Origin: Corticimicrobacter sp040137905 | GTDB taxonomy: Bacteria > Pseudomonadota > Gammaproteobacteria > Burkholderiales > Burkholderiaceae_B | Assembly (NCBI RefSeq): GCF_040137905.1 | Contig: NZ_JBEFDG010000088.1 | Span: 62,001-126,000, forward strand | Length of the DNA: 64,000 bases | Direction: 5' to 3' | Shown here: piece after piece, positions 8,532 through 16,680 of the stretch | How positions within the stretch are numbered: position 1 is the stretch's first letter | Layout of the letters: every line of letters begins with the position of its first letter | Notes under the pieces: model-generated | The model's input: only the letters and a program-made list of their open reading frames with translations | What the model was told of the DNA's origin: nothing | Database searches by the model: none | Translations under genes and position numbers: made by a program

Positions 8532-10004
8532 ATGCGAAACGCGCGACAAGCGTACATCTGGCAGCGCCGGCTGCCGCGACTGGTCATGGTGCTGGCGACG
8601 TTTGCGCTGGCACCTCAGCCTCATCTCATGGCCGCCGAGGCACAACAGGTACTGCAGCCCGCTGCGGCGGAGCGTTTGAGCGATGGCATTGCGGCGATTG
8701 TCGACAAGGATGTCATTACGTTGCGCGAATTGTCGCGGCGGGTGGCAGAGGTACATGCAGACCTGGCGCGTCGCGGCATACAGTTGCCGCCCGATGCCGA
8801 TCTCGAGCAACAGGTATTGCAGCGGATGATTACCGAGCGCCTGGAGCAGCATGAGGCGGAGCGGCTGCATATCGCCGTCAATGATGCCCAGGTCGATCAG
8901 GCGATTGCCGTGATTGCACAGCGCAATGGCATGTCGCAGCAGGAACTTCAGCACAAGATCGAGGAATCGGGCCTGACGTGGGCGGCCTATCGTACCGAAA
9001 TCACTGACAGCATCCGCCTTGATGCCATTCGTCAGCGTGCCGTGGATCCCACTATCACGATTTCCAATGCCGAGATCGATGCCTTCCTCGCCGAGCAGGA
9101 GTCGCGGGCCAATGCCGTGGGTACTGCACGGCCCAACCTTGCCGCCCCGGTCTCTGTGCATCTTGCCCAGATCCTGGTTCGTGTGCCGGAAGGTGCTGCC
9201 TCCAGTGATGTGGCAGCACTGCGCCAGCGTGCCGAGGATGTGCTGGCGCGAGCGCGTGCCGGTGAGGATTTTGCTTCTCTGGCCGCTGCGGCATCGGATG
9301 GCCCTGAGGCCTTCCAGGGGGGAGATATGGGCGAGCGTCCGTTGCAGGCCTGGCCCGATCTGTTCATTATCGCCATTCGTGGCTTGCAACCAGGACAGAT
9401 GACCGAGCTGGTGCAGAGTGGCAATGGTTTTCACATCATCAAGGTTGTCGCCAGTTCGGGGGGCGATGCTGCCCAGGCACAGCAGCAACTGCAGTTCGAG
9501 CGAAGCCAGCAGGCCCTGGCAGAAGGCCCCATGCCGGTCACCCAGACCCATGCCCGCCATATCCTGATCAAGACCTCGGCGGTGATGAGCGATGAGCAGG
9601 CGCGCACGCGCCTGGAGCAACTGCGCCAGCGAATCCTGGAAGGGAAGGAAAAATTCGAGGATCTGGCTCGCCAGCATTCCAATGACACCTCGGCACCGCA
9701 AGGTGGCGATCTGGGTTGGCTGACGCCGGGCGAAACAGTACCGCCCTTTGAACAGGCCATGGACGCGCTGGATTCCGGCCAGGTCAGCCAGCCCGTTCAG
9801 AGTCCGTTTGGCTGGCATCTCATCAAGGTTGAGGAACGCCGGACCCAGGACATGGCCGAAGAGTACCAGCGCATGCAGGCACGGCAGATCCTGTTCGAGC
9901 GACGTGCCGGACCGGCATTCGAGGAGTGGTTGGGGCAGTTGCGTGACCAGGCCTATATCGAGAATCGCCTGGAAAAGCGTGCCCGACTGGAACAGGAACT
10001 GTGA
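8532..10004 (+). CDS. surA: Periplasmic chaperone / peptidyl-prolyl isomerase SurA
   Basis: A 490-residue periplasmic chaperone for outer-membrane proteins, LptD included. It has an N-terminal signal sequence (about 1-36), a SurA N-terminal chaperone domain (DGIAAIVDKDVITLREL onward), and two parvulin domains at about 205-310 (HLAQILVRVP, GGDMGERP) and 335-435 (ARHILIKTS, GGDLGWLTPGE). The start abuts the lptD stop without a gap, which implies translational coupling. The gene overlaps rsmA by 4 bases. Many betaproteobacteria place pdxA between surA and rsmA, and it is missing here. Confidence 0.95.
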   Translation: MRNARQAYIWQRRLPRLVMVLATFALAPQPHLMAAEAQQVLQPAAAERLSDGIAAIVDKDVITLRELSRRVAEVHADLARRGIQLPPDADLEQQVLQRMITERLEQHEAERLHIAVNDAQVDQAIAVIAQRNGMSQQELQHKIEESGLTWAAYRTEITDSIRLDAIRQRAVDPTITISNAEIDAFLAEQESRANAVGTARPNLAAPVSVHLAQILVRVPEGAASSDVAALRQRAEDVLARARAGEDFASLAAAASDGPEAFQGGDMGERPLQAWPDLFIIAIRGLQPGQMTELVQSGNGFHIIKVVASSGGDAAQAQQQLQFERSQQALAEGPMPVTQTHARHILIKTSAVMSDEQARTRLEQLRQRILEGKEKFEDLARQHSNDTSAPQGGDLGWLTPGETVPPFEQAMDALDSGQVSQPVQSPFGWHLIKVEERRTQDMAEEYQRMQARQILFERRAGPAFEEWLGQLRDQAYIENRLEKRARLEQEL

Positions 10005-10822
10005 GTACGCGGGGACATGGCGGCGGGCATCAGGCCCGCAAGCGTTTCGGGCAGCATTTCCTGGTCGATGAAGTCGTCATCGACCAGATCGTGCGTGCCA
10101 TTGGTCCCGAGCGTGCCGATCTGATGGTCGAGATCGGTCCAGGCCAGTCGGCACTGACGGCCCCATTGTTGCAGCAGCTCGATTGCCTGCATGCCGTCGA
10201 AATCGATCGGGATCTGGCCGGACGTCTGCGCCAGCAACATGGCGAGCGTCTGAAACTGACCAATGCGGATGCGCTGCAAGTCGATTTCAGGGAGTTCGGT
10301 GCGCCACTGCGGATCGTCGGCAATCTGCCCTACAACATCTCGACGCCATTGCTGTTTCATCTGGTCCAGGCGATCGATGTCGTCAAGGATCAGCATTTCA
10401 TGCTGCAGAAAGAGGTCGTGGATCGTATGGTCGCGGCACCGGGCTCGTCGGATTACGGGCGGCTGTCCGTCATGCTGCAATTGCGCTATCGCATGGACAG
10501 CCTGTTCGATGTGCCGCCCGATGCGTTTGATCCACCTCCCCGTGTCACGTCAGCCGTGGTCAGGATGCGTCCGCTTCCGGAAAGCCGACCGAAGCCGGCC
10601 AGCATGGCGGTATTCGAACAGGTCGTGACCCGAGCCTTTTCGCAGCGTCGCAAGATGTTGCGTCGTGTCCTGGGAGCATGGGCGGCTGCCGTGCCCTGGG
10701 AGTCGCTTGGGATTGAAGGGACGGCGCGCGCCGAAACGCTGTCGGTGGCGCAGTTCATCGACCTGGCTGATGCCTTGAAGGATATTGTCGAATCAGGAGG
10801 CGGTGATGTGTCCGCAACGTGA
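10001..10822 (+). CDS. rsmA: 16S rRNA dimethyladenosine transferase RsmA (KsgA)
   Basis: A 273-residue methyltransferase that dimethylates the two adjacent adenines of helix 45 in 16S rRNA using SAM. Visible motifs: KRFGQHFLVD near residue 13, the SAM loop VEIGPGQSALT, and catalytic NLPYNIST near residue 107. The GTG start at 10001 overlaps the surA stop as GTGA. Length is typical (about 270). Its last codons contain the ribosome-binding site of the following DAHP synthase gene. Confidence 0.95.
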   Translation: MSTRGHGGGHQARKRFGQHFLVDEVVIDQIVRAIGPERADLMVEIGPGQSALTAPLLQQLDCLHAVEIDRDLAGRLRQQHGERLKLTNADALQVDFREFGAPLRIVGNLPYNISTPLLFHLVQAIDVVKDQHFMLQKEVVDRMVAAPGSSDYGRLSVMLQLRYRMDSLFDVPPDAFDPPPRVTSAVVRMRPLPESRPKPASMAVFEQVVTRAFSQRRKMLRRVLGAWAAAVPWESLGIEGTARAETLSVAQFIDLADALKDIVESGGGDVSAT

Positions 10823-11921
10823 AAATACTGTCAGTGATATCGAGGGTGTGAATCCCGCCATCCAGGATGCAACCCGCATCGACGATGTGCGCATCAGTGC
10901 CGTGCGGCCGCTGATTTCGCCAGCCTTGCTGCTCGATGAGCTGCCCGTGAACCCGGCGGCACACAGCCTGGTCGAGCGCAGCCGTGCTGCGATTGCAGAT
11001 ATCCTGCACGGCCGCGATGACCGGCTGCTGGTTGTTGTGGGCCCCTGTTCCATTCATGATCACGGGCAGGCTATCGAATATGCCCGCAAGCTGCAGGGCA
11101 TTGCCCGGTCCCTGGAAAAAGAACTGCTGATCGTCATGCGGGTGTATTTCGAGAAGCCGCGTACCACCGTTGGCTGGAAAGGCTACATCAACGACCCCTT
11201 GCTCGATGGCAGCTTTCGCATCAACCTGGGTTTGCGCAAGGCGCGCGAGTTGATGCTTGATATTTCCGACATGGGCTTGCCAATTGCCACGGAATTTCTC
11301 GACCTGCTCAGCCCGCAGTATCTCTCCGACCTCGTGACCTGGGGGGCGATCGGTGCACGAACCACTGAAAGCCAGAGCCACAGGCAACTGTCTTCGGGCC
11401 TGAGCTGTCCCCTGGGTTTCAAGAACGGTACCGATGGTGGCGTGCAGGTTGCGGTGGATGCCATCGTGGCGGCCAGTTCCTCGCATGCCTTCATGGGCAT
11501 GACCAAGCTGGGTACGGCGGCGATCTTCGAAACGCGCGGCAATCCGGATACCCATGTCATCCTGCGTGGCGGCAAGCATGGTCCGAACTACGATGCGGCG
11601 AGTGTAGAGGCCTGCTGCCAGGCGCTGCGCAAGGCAGGTCTGCGCGAACAGGTCATGATCGATTGTTCGCACGCCAATTCAAGCAAGGATTATGCCCGGC
11701 AGGTGCCAGTTGGTCAGGATGTCGCGGGGCAGATCGCCGCAGGTGAGCAGCGTATTACCGGCGTCATGATTGAAAGCCACCTGGAGGCCGGACGGCAGGA
11801 CCTCAAGGAAGGCGTGCCGCTTGCCTATGGCGTATCGATTACCGACGGCTGCCTGGGCTGGTCGCAGACCGAACCCCTGCTTGAAATACTGGCGGACGCA
11901 GTGCGTCAGCGACGCTTGTAA
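10806..11921 (+). CDS. aroG: 3-deoxy-7-phosphoheptulonate (DAHP) synthase, class I AroF/G/H type
   Basis: A 371-residue enzyme condensing phosphoenolpyruvate and erythrose-4-phosphate, the first step of the shikimate pathway. Motifs: VVGPCSIHD, YFEKPRTTVGWKG, GARTTESQ, KNGTDGG, LRGGKHGPNY and DCSHANSSKD. The length and N-terminal extension are those of allosteric class I enzymes. Whether Phe, Tyr or Trp inhibits it cannot be read here. AGGAGG at 10796-10801 selects the start at 10806, within the 3' end of rsmA (17-base overlap). Its 3' end overlaps the convergent folA by 16 bases. Confidence 0.92.
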   Translation: MCPQRENTVSDIEGVNPAIQDATRIDDVRISAVRPLISPALLLDELPVNPAAHSLVERSRAAIADILHGRDDRLLVVVGPCSIHDHGQAIEYARKLQGIARSLEKELLIVMRVYFEKPRTTVGWKGYINDPLLDGSFRINLGLRKARELMLDISDMGLPIATEFLDLLSPQYLSDLVTWGAIGARTTESQSHRQLSSGLSCPLGFKNGTDGGVQVAVDAIVAASSSHAFMGMTKLGTAAIFETRGNPDTHVILRGGKHGPNYDAASVEACCQALRKAGLREQVMIDCSHANSSKDYARQVPVGQDVAGQIAAGEQRITGVMIESHLEAGRQDLKEGVPLAYGVSITDGCLGWSQTEPLLEILADAVRQRRL

Positions 11922-12394
11922 GTGACGAAGTCGTAAGCGTAGCCGTTTTCGGGCGGCTGCGGCCGGCGTTCCACTTCTGCCCAGCGGGCAGGAGGCAGTA
12001 CCGGAAAGTACGCATCCCCGTCGACATCCTGGTTGATTTCCGTTGCGCAGATGGTATCGGCCAGATCCAGGGCCAGCGCATAGACCTGGGCACCTCCAAT
12101 GACGAAAACCCGGTTGGCAGGCATGGCCAGTGTCAGTGCCTCCTGAAGCGTTGGTGCTACCTTGGCACCCGCTGCAGAATATGCTGCATCACGGCTGATG
12201 ACGATATTGAGGCGACCGGGCAGGGGGCGCCCGAGCGATTCCCAGGTTTTGCGCCCCATGATGATGGGATGCCCCAGCGTGGACTGCTTGAAATGGGCCA
12301 GATCGCCCGGCAGGTGCCAGGGCAGGGTGTTGTCCTTGCCGATGACGCGGTTGCGGGCATGGGCGACGATCAGGCTGATGGCAGGTTGGGTCAT
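11906..12394 (-). CDS. folA: Dihydrofolate reductase
   Basis: A 162-residue enzyme reducing dihydrofolate to tetrahydrofolate with NADPH. The start MTQPAISLIVAHARNRVIG leads into NTLPWHLPGDLAHFK (the Trp/Asp substrate site) and IIMGRKTWESLGRPLPGR (NADPH site), then VFVIGGAQVYA. Length is normal. It starts 14 bases after the thyA stop, forming the common thyA-folA operon in which thymidylate synthase produces the dihydrofolate that FolA recycles. Its stop lies inside the 3' end of the opposite-strand DAHP synthase gene. Confidence 0.95.
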   Translation of the reverse strand: MTQPAISLIVAHARNRVIGKDNTLPWHLPGDLAHFKQSTLGHPIIMGRKTWESLGRPLPGRLNIVISRDAAYSAAGAKVAPTLQEALTLAMPANRVFVIGGAQVYALALDLADTICATEINQDVDGDAYFPVLPPARWAEVERRPQPPENGYAYDFVTYKRR

Positions 12395-12408
12395 GGCAGG
12401 GATCCGGC

Positions 12409-13203
12409 TCAGACGGCGACAGGCGCCTTGATGTGAGGGTGGCACTGGTAGCCCTCGATCTCGAAATCCTCGTAGGCATATTCGAAAAGAGAATCGGGAC
12501 GACGCTTGATGCTCAGGCTCGGATAGGGGTAGGGCGTGCGAGACAGTTGCAGCTCGACCTGCTCGAAGTGATTGCTGTAGAGATGGCAGTCGCCGCCCGT
12601 CCAGATAAAGTCGCCGACATCCAGGTTGCATTGCTGTGCCACCATGTGTGTCAGCAAGGCATAGCTGGCGATGTTGAATGGTACGCCCAGGAAAATATCG
12701 GCGCTGCGCTGGTAGAGCTGGCAGGACAGCTTGCCGTCGGCCACGTAGAACTGGAACATGGCATGACAGGGTGGCAGGGCCATCTGGTCGATCAGTCCGA
12801 CATTCCAGGCCGAAACGATCATGCGGCGCGAGTCGGGTGTTTCCCTGATCTGTTGCAGTACCTGGCTGATCTGGTCGATATGGTGGCCATCCGGAGCCGG
12901 CCAACTGCGCCACTGAACACCGTAGACGGGCCCGAGGTTGCCTGCTGCATCGGCCCATTCGTCCCATATGGTGACGCCACGCTCCTGTAGCCAGCGCACA
13001 TTGGCGTCGCCCCGCAGGAACCAGAGCAATTCGGTGAAGATGCTGCGGGTGTGCAGCTTCTTGGTGGTGACCAGCGGAAAGCCTTCCGACAGGTTGAAGC
13101 GCATCTGGTAGCCGAACACGGAGCGTGTGCCGGTACCGGTGCGGTCTGTCTTGGTTGTGCCATGCTCATAGACATGGCGCATGAAATCTTCGTATTGACG
13201 CAT
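12409..13203 (-). CDS. thyA: Thymidylate synthase
   Basis: A 264-residue enzyme, the same length as Escherichia coli ThyA, methylating dUMP to dTMP with methylene-tetrahydrofolate. The catalytic motif MALPPCHAMFQFYV holds the nucleophilic Cys. Also visible are DRTGTGTRSVFGYQMRF, the RRMIVSAWN phosphate-binding site, QRSADIFLGVPFNIASYA and GDCHLYSNH. It is the first gene of the thyA-folA pair. Confidence 0.96.
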   Translation of the reverse strand: MRQYEDFMRHVYEHGTTKTDRTGTGTRSVFGYQMRFNLSEGFPLVTTKKLHTRSIFTELLWFLRGDANVRWLQERGVTIWDEWADAAGNLGPVYGVQWRSWPAPDGHHIDQISQVLQQIRETPDSRRMIVSAWNVGLIDQMALPPCHAMFQFYVADGKLSCQLYQRSADIFLGVPFNIASYALLTHMVAQQCNLDVGDFIWTGGDCHLYSNHFEQVELQLSRTPYPYPSLSIKRRPDSLFEYAYEDFEIEGYQCHPHIKAPVAV

Positions 13204-13224
13204 GGGCGAGGGTTCCTGCCTGGA

Positions 13225-13662
13225 TCAGTCTGCGGTATTGCTGGTATCGATGAGTGTCACGCTCCAGTCCAGCGTTGCGGTCTTGCCAAGCATGGCCGAG
13301 GCCGAGCAGTATTTCTCGTGCGAAAGCTGCACGGCCCGTTCGACAGCCGCCAGCGGCAGCTTGCGGCCCGAGACGGTAAACGCGAAGCGGATATGGGTGA
13401 ATACCTTGGGGTCGGTGTCGGCACGCTCGGCCTGCAGTTCGACGCGGCAGCCATCTACCTTGTGACGACCGCGCTTGAGGATCAGGACCACATCGTACGC
13501 CGCACAGCCGCCGGCACCTGCCAGCAGCATCTCCATCGGGCGGGGAGCCAAATTGTTGCCGCCGCCTTCCGGGGCACCATCCATTGCCGTGACATGGCCG
13601 CTGCCAGTGCTGGCGACGAACAGCATGCCGGATGGCCCGGTCCATTCAACTTTGCATTCCAT
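13225..13662 (-). CDS. OsmC/Ohr-family protein, YhfA-like
   Basis: A 145-residue OsmC-fold protein starting MECKVEWTGPSGMLFVAST. The family signature is visible as PMEMLLAGAGGCAAYDVVLIL with its reactive Cys, and a second conserved Cys occurs in EKYCSASAML. Osmotically inducible OsmC and Ohr enzymes reduce organic hydroperoxides. The YhfA-like branch has the same cysteine pair but an unknown physiological substrate. It lies 21 bases upstream of thyA on the same strand and may be part of the same transcript. Confidence 0.85.
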   Translation of the reverse strand: MECKVEWTGPSGMLFVASTGSGHVTAMDGAPEGGGNNLAPRPMEMLLAGAGGCAAYDVVLILKRGRHKVDGCRVELQAERADTDPKVFTHIRFAFTVSGRKLPLAAVERAVQLSHEKYCSASAMLGKTATLDWSVTLIDTSNTAD

Positions 13663-13835
13663 GTGTATTCCTTGGCCTGTGCGTATGATCCGTAATGATA
13701 AAGCATGGGCCATGGGCTTTGGCAGCTATCGATGGACTCTGTCTTGCAGGGGGCTGTGTGGTGGAATGGTTTCCGATGGGATGGGGTTAACCCTTTTGTT
13801 GCCTGGTGATGATCAAGGTATTTGTATCTGTATAT

Positions 13836-13900
13836 TGCGCTGCACAAAAACAACAGAACAGCAGATATGCTGTGGTTCTTCCAAAAATCTTGCGTTGCAC
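13836..13900 (+). promoter_or_regulatory. Candidate operator region upstream of the small RNA
   Basis: TGCGCTGCACAAAAA (13836-13850) recurs exactly at 34143-34157 upstream of the phasin promoter. A second, related element TTGCGTTGCAC (13890-13900) overlaps the -35 box. Between them ACAGCA-GATA-TGCTGT (13858-13873) is a perfect 6-base inverted repeat. The phasin copy stands where Cupriavidus PhaR binds phaP1, so PhaR or a similar regulator is the leading candidate by inference. The 170 bases before this, back to the OsmC gene, show nothing recognisable. Confidence 0.45.
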
Positions 13901-13919
13901 CATTTTCCTTGTATATAAT
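13890..13919 (+). promoter_or_regulatory. Sigma-70 promoter of the predicted small RNA
   Basis: TTGCGT (13890-13895) and a perfect TATAAT (13914-13919) are separated by 18 bases. The predicted start of transcription is near 13926. No protein-coding gene starts in the following 140 bases before a strong terminator. Confidence 0.65.
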
Positions 13920-13925
13920 TGAGTC

Positions 13926-14065
13926 ATCGGATGTCGAGGCAGATTGGTGCGGTGAGCACACCCCGATCTGCAAGGGTTAACCCCCGGACATGCCAAGGTT
14001 GTCTCCTCCACCCTCCTCCTTTGGTGGATTTACCCCGAAACCGTTTGGTTTCGGGGTTTTTTTTT
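13926..14065 (+). ncRNA. Predicted small RNA with CU-rich anti-Shine-Dalgarno loops
   Basis: A transcript of about 140 nt is bounded by a sigma-70 promoter and a very strong intrinsic terminator. First comes a long hairpin whose arms are GCAGAT and ATCTGC, extended by GG/CC pairs and GGTG/CACC. A single-stranded region with GGGTTAACCC follows, then TCTCCTCC (14002-14009). Next is a hairpin CCACC (14008-14012) / GGTGG (14023-14027) that displays CTCCTCCTTT in its loop. CTCCTCC is complementary to Shine-Dalgarno sequences, as in the CcsR/cuckoo RNAs of Alphaproteobacteria. The last hairpin is the terminator. No open reading frame with a ribosome-binding site fits inside. The name and targets are unknown. 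Confidence 0.65.
14033..14065 (+). terminator. Intrinsic terminator of the small RNA
   Basis: CCCCGAAACC (14033-14042) and GGTTTCGGGG (14047-14056) form a perfect 10-bp stem with a GTTT loop, followed by nine T residues (14057-14065). This is the best Rho-independent terminator in the window. Confidence 0.95.
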
Positions 14066-14168
14066 GGGGTTTGTTGCAATTGCCCACGAGCGTCATATAC
14101 CAAAGTTACAATTTGGGCAGATAATAGAGGGATAGTAAAAACAGCGCGCCACTCCAATATATATATGT

Positions 14169-15317
14169 ATGGCACGCAGCCCCGGCAAGGGGATTCCGGC
14201 AAGTGAGGCAAGAGTGACCTGGTTAACGATCTGTGTGGTGGCGTTCATGGTAGGTGGCCTGATCGTGGCATCCGAGCGGTGGCACGGTGCGCTGACGGGC
14301 GACAGCGACATGAGCAAGCCGCAGGCTTTCCACAGTCGGGCGACGCCTCGCGTGGGTGGGCTGGCCGTGCTGGCCGGCACGATGGCCGGGCTGCTGGTGC
14401 TGGGACCCAGCAACATGACGCTGGCCTGGCTCTGGCCGGCATTGTTCCTGGCTGCCTTGCCCGTATTCGTTGCCGGCCTGCTGGAGGACATCACCAAGGA
14501 CATCGGTGCCGGCAAGCGTTTGCTGGCGGCCTTCGCCTCGGCGGCGATTGCATGGTGGCTGCTGGGTGGGGTCAGTCGGGTGGGGTTCGAATGGATAGAC
14601 TGGCTGCTGGCTTTCTGGCCTGTATCGTTGCTGTTTACAGTCATCGCCGTGGGGGGGTGCACCCATGCACTCAATATCGTTGATGGCATGAATGGGCTGG
14701 CAGGCATGGTGGCCACGCTGATGGCTGCCTCGATCAGCCTGGTGGCCTGGCAGGTTGGCGATATGCCGATTTTCCTGATTTCCGCTTCCCTGGCGTCGGC
14801 CACGCTGGGATTCCTGGTCTGGAACTTTCCTTTCGGCCGCGTTTTCCTCGGGGATGGCGGTGCCTATTTCATCGGTTTCATGCTGGCCGAACTGGCTGTG
14901 CTGCTGGTGGTGCGCAACCCTTCCGTTTCGCCGTTCTATGCATTGGCTGTGTTGTTCTATCCGGTTTTCGAGACGCTGTTCTCGATCTGGCGGCGCAAGT
15001 TCAAGCGTGGCGTACCGGTCGACCAGCCGGATGCATTGCATTTGCACCAGCTTGTGTTCCGTCGCCTGGTCCGGGTGACATTCAGTCGTCGGCAGCGTCA
15101 TGCCATACCGGCACTCTGCAACGCACTCGCCTCTCCCTATCTCTGGGGGCTGGCCCTGATCGGGCTGGTGCCTGCCACTATCTGGTGGGACAACGCCTGG
15201 GCGTTGTGCGCCAGCATCCTGGTTTTTTCCATTTGCTATGTCTGGCTGTATGCGCGTCTCGTATCATGGCGCCGGCCTGACTGGCTGCTTCTGCCTCGCA
15301 ACTGGCGTGCCGATTGA
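14169..15317 (+). CDS. Polyprenyl-phosphate sugar-1-phosphate transferase (WecA/MraY family)
   Basis: A polytopic membrane enzyme of 382 residues with about ten membrane segments. It probably starts the operon's glycan by moving a HexNAc-1-phosphate from its UDP-sugar to undecaprenyl phosphate. Family motifs: PRVGGLAVLAG near residue 60, the GLLEDITKD acidic loop, NIVDGMNGLAG, FLGDGGAYFIGF, and the cytosolic HLHQLVFRR that corresponds to the HIHH carbohydrate-recognition loop. A GTG at 14214 preceded by GAGG would give a 367-residue protein and may be the true start. It is the first gene of the glycan operon, about 100 bases after the small RNA terminator. Confidence 0.85.
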   Translation: MARSPGKGIPASEARVTWLTICVVAFMVGGLIVASERWHGALTGDSDMSKPQAFHSRATPRVGGLAVLAGTMAGLLVLGPSNMTLAWLWPALFLAALPVFVAGLLEDITKDIGAGKRLLAAFASAAIAWWLLGGVSRVGFEWIDWLLAFWPVSLLFTVIAVGGCTHALNIVDGMNGLAGMVATLMAASISLVAWQVGDMPIFLISASLASATLGFLVWNFPFGRVFLGDGGAYFIGFMLAELAVLLVVRNPSVSPFYALAVLFYPVFETLFSIWRRKFKRGVPVDQPDALHLHQLVFRRLVRVTFSRRQRHAIPALCNALASPYLWGLALIGLVPATIWWDNAWALCASILVFSICYVWLYARLVSWRRPDWLLLPRNWRAD

Positions 15318-15389
15318 GGCGCTGTCGTTCAAGGCTTGTTCCGATTGTCGATTACCCTATGGCGCATGACGCCGCAACAGGAGAAAATC

Positions 15390-16664
15390 TTGCATATCAA
15401 TGATGTCAAACTGGCCATTATCGGATTGGGTTATGTCGGGCTGCCGCTGGCCGTCGAATTCGGTCGCAAGCGTTCGGTCGTCGGTTTCGATATCAACAAG
15501 GCGCGCATTGCCGAATTGCAGTCGGGCCGTGACCATACCCTCGAAGTCTCGAGTGAAGAACTGGCCGAGGCCGGCCAACTGTCATTCAGTCACGAAGTCA
15601 GCGACCTGGCCCAGTGCAATGTCTTCATCGTCACCGTGCCGACGCCGATCGACGAATACAAGCAACCCGACCTGACGCCGCTGGTCAAGGCCAGTGAAAC
15701 CATTGGCCGCGTCCTGAAGAAGGGCGATATCGTGATCTATGAGTCCACGGTCTATCCGGGGGCGACCGAAGAGCGTTGCGTGCCGGTGCTGGAGCAGGTC
15801 TCCGGCCTGATTTTCAACCAGGATTTTTATGCGGGCTACAGCCCGGAGCGTATCAATCCGGGCGACAAGACGCACCGGGTATCCACCATTCTCAAGGTCA
15901 CTTCGGGTTCGACGCCTGAGGTGGCGGATCTGGTTGATGCACTGTACGCCAGTATCATCACCGCGGGTACGCACAAGGCGTCCAGCATCCGGGTCGCCGA
16001 GGCCGCCAAGGTGATCGAGAATACCCAGCGCGATGTCAATATCGCGCTGATCAACGAACTGGCACTGATCTTCAACAAGATGGGTATCGATACCGAGGCT
16101 GTTCTCAAGGCTGCCGGTACCAAATGGAATTTCCTGCCGTTTCGCCCCGGCCTGGTCGGTGGCCACTGCATCGGCGTCGATCCGTATTACCTCACGCACA
16201 AGGCACAGGCCATCGGCTACCATCCGGAAATCATTCTGGCCGGCCGTCGTCTGAACGATTCGATGGGGCAATATGTCGCTTCGCAACTGGTCAAGGCCAT
16301 GCTCGGCAAGCGGATCCAGGTCGATGGTGCACGCGTGCTGATCATGGGGTTGACCTTCAAGGAAAACTGCCCTGACCTGCGCAATACCAAGATCGTCGAC
16401 ATCCTGCATGAGCTGCGCGAATACAACGTGGAAGTCGATGTCTATGATCCCTGGGTGAATCCCGAGGAAGCAGTGCATGAATACGGTATCCGTCCGATCA
16501 CCGAGCTGCCGCAAGGTGCCTACGATGGCGTTATTCTGGCAGTCGCGCATCACCAGTTCGCGGACATGGGTGCGCCCGCCATCCGGGCACTGGGCAAGAA
16601 GGCGCATGTGCTGTACGACCTCAAGTACCTGCTGACGGCCGAGCAATCGGACCTGCGTCTTTGA
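15390..16664 (+). CDS. tviB: UDP-N-acetylglucosamine 6-dehydrogenase (TviB/WbpO)
   Basis: A 424-residue NAD-dependent nucleotide-sugar dehydrogenase oxidising UDP-HexNAc to the uronic acid. The Rossmann motif IIGLGYVGLPLA lies at the N-terminus, and the catalytic Cys is in GGHCIGVDPYYL. Long stretches match Vi-antigen TviB closely from memory (NFLPFRPGLVGGHCIG, YSPERINPGDK, the C-terminal LYDLKYLLTAEQSD). The TTG start at 15390 is chosen for AGGAGA at the right spacing and because it gives the TviB length (425). An ATG at 15366 has no ribosome-binding site. With tviC it should make UDP-GalNAcA. Confidence 0.92.
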   Translation: MHINDVKLAIIGLGYVGLPLAVEFGRKRSVVGFDINKARIAELQSGRDHTLEVSSEELAEAGQLSFSHEVSDLAQCNVFIVTVPTPIDEYKQPDLTPLVKASETIGRVLKKGDIVIYESTVYPGATEERCVPVLEQVSGLIFNQDFYAGYSPERINPGDKTHRVSTILKVTSGSTPEVADLVDALYASIITAGTHKASSIRVAEAAKVIENTQRDVNIALINELALIFNKMGIDTEAVLKAAGTKWNFLPFRPGLVGGHCIGVDPYYLTHKAQAIGYHPEIILAGRRLNDSMGQYVASQLVKAMLGKRIQVDGARVLIMGLTFKENCPDLRNTKIVDILHELREYNVEVDVYDPWVNPEEAVHEYGIRPITELPQGAYDGVILAVAHHQFADMGAPAIRALGKKAHVLYDLKYLLTAEQSDLRL

Positions 16665-16680
16665 CCTGCCACGGAGATCC

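Noticed and set aside
7989..9818. 609-codon open frame on the minus strand opposite lptD and surA
   Set aside because: Antisense shadow; the plus strand carries clear lptD and surA.
14145..14168. ATATATATATG run as a promoter of the glycan operon
   Set aside because: No -35 at proper spacing could be seen; AT-richness alone does not support a call.
13919..14206. 95-codon open frame over the small RNA
   Set aside because: It runs through a perfect terminator and has no ribosome-binding site or recognisable protein features.
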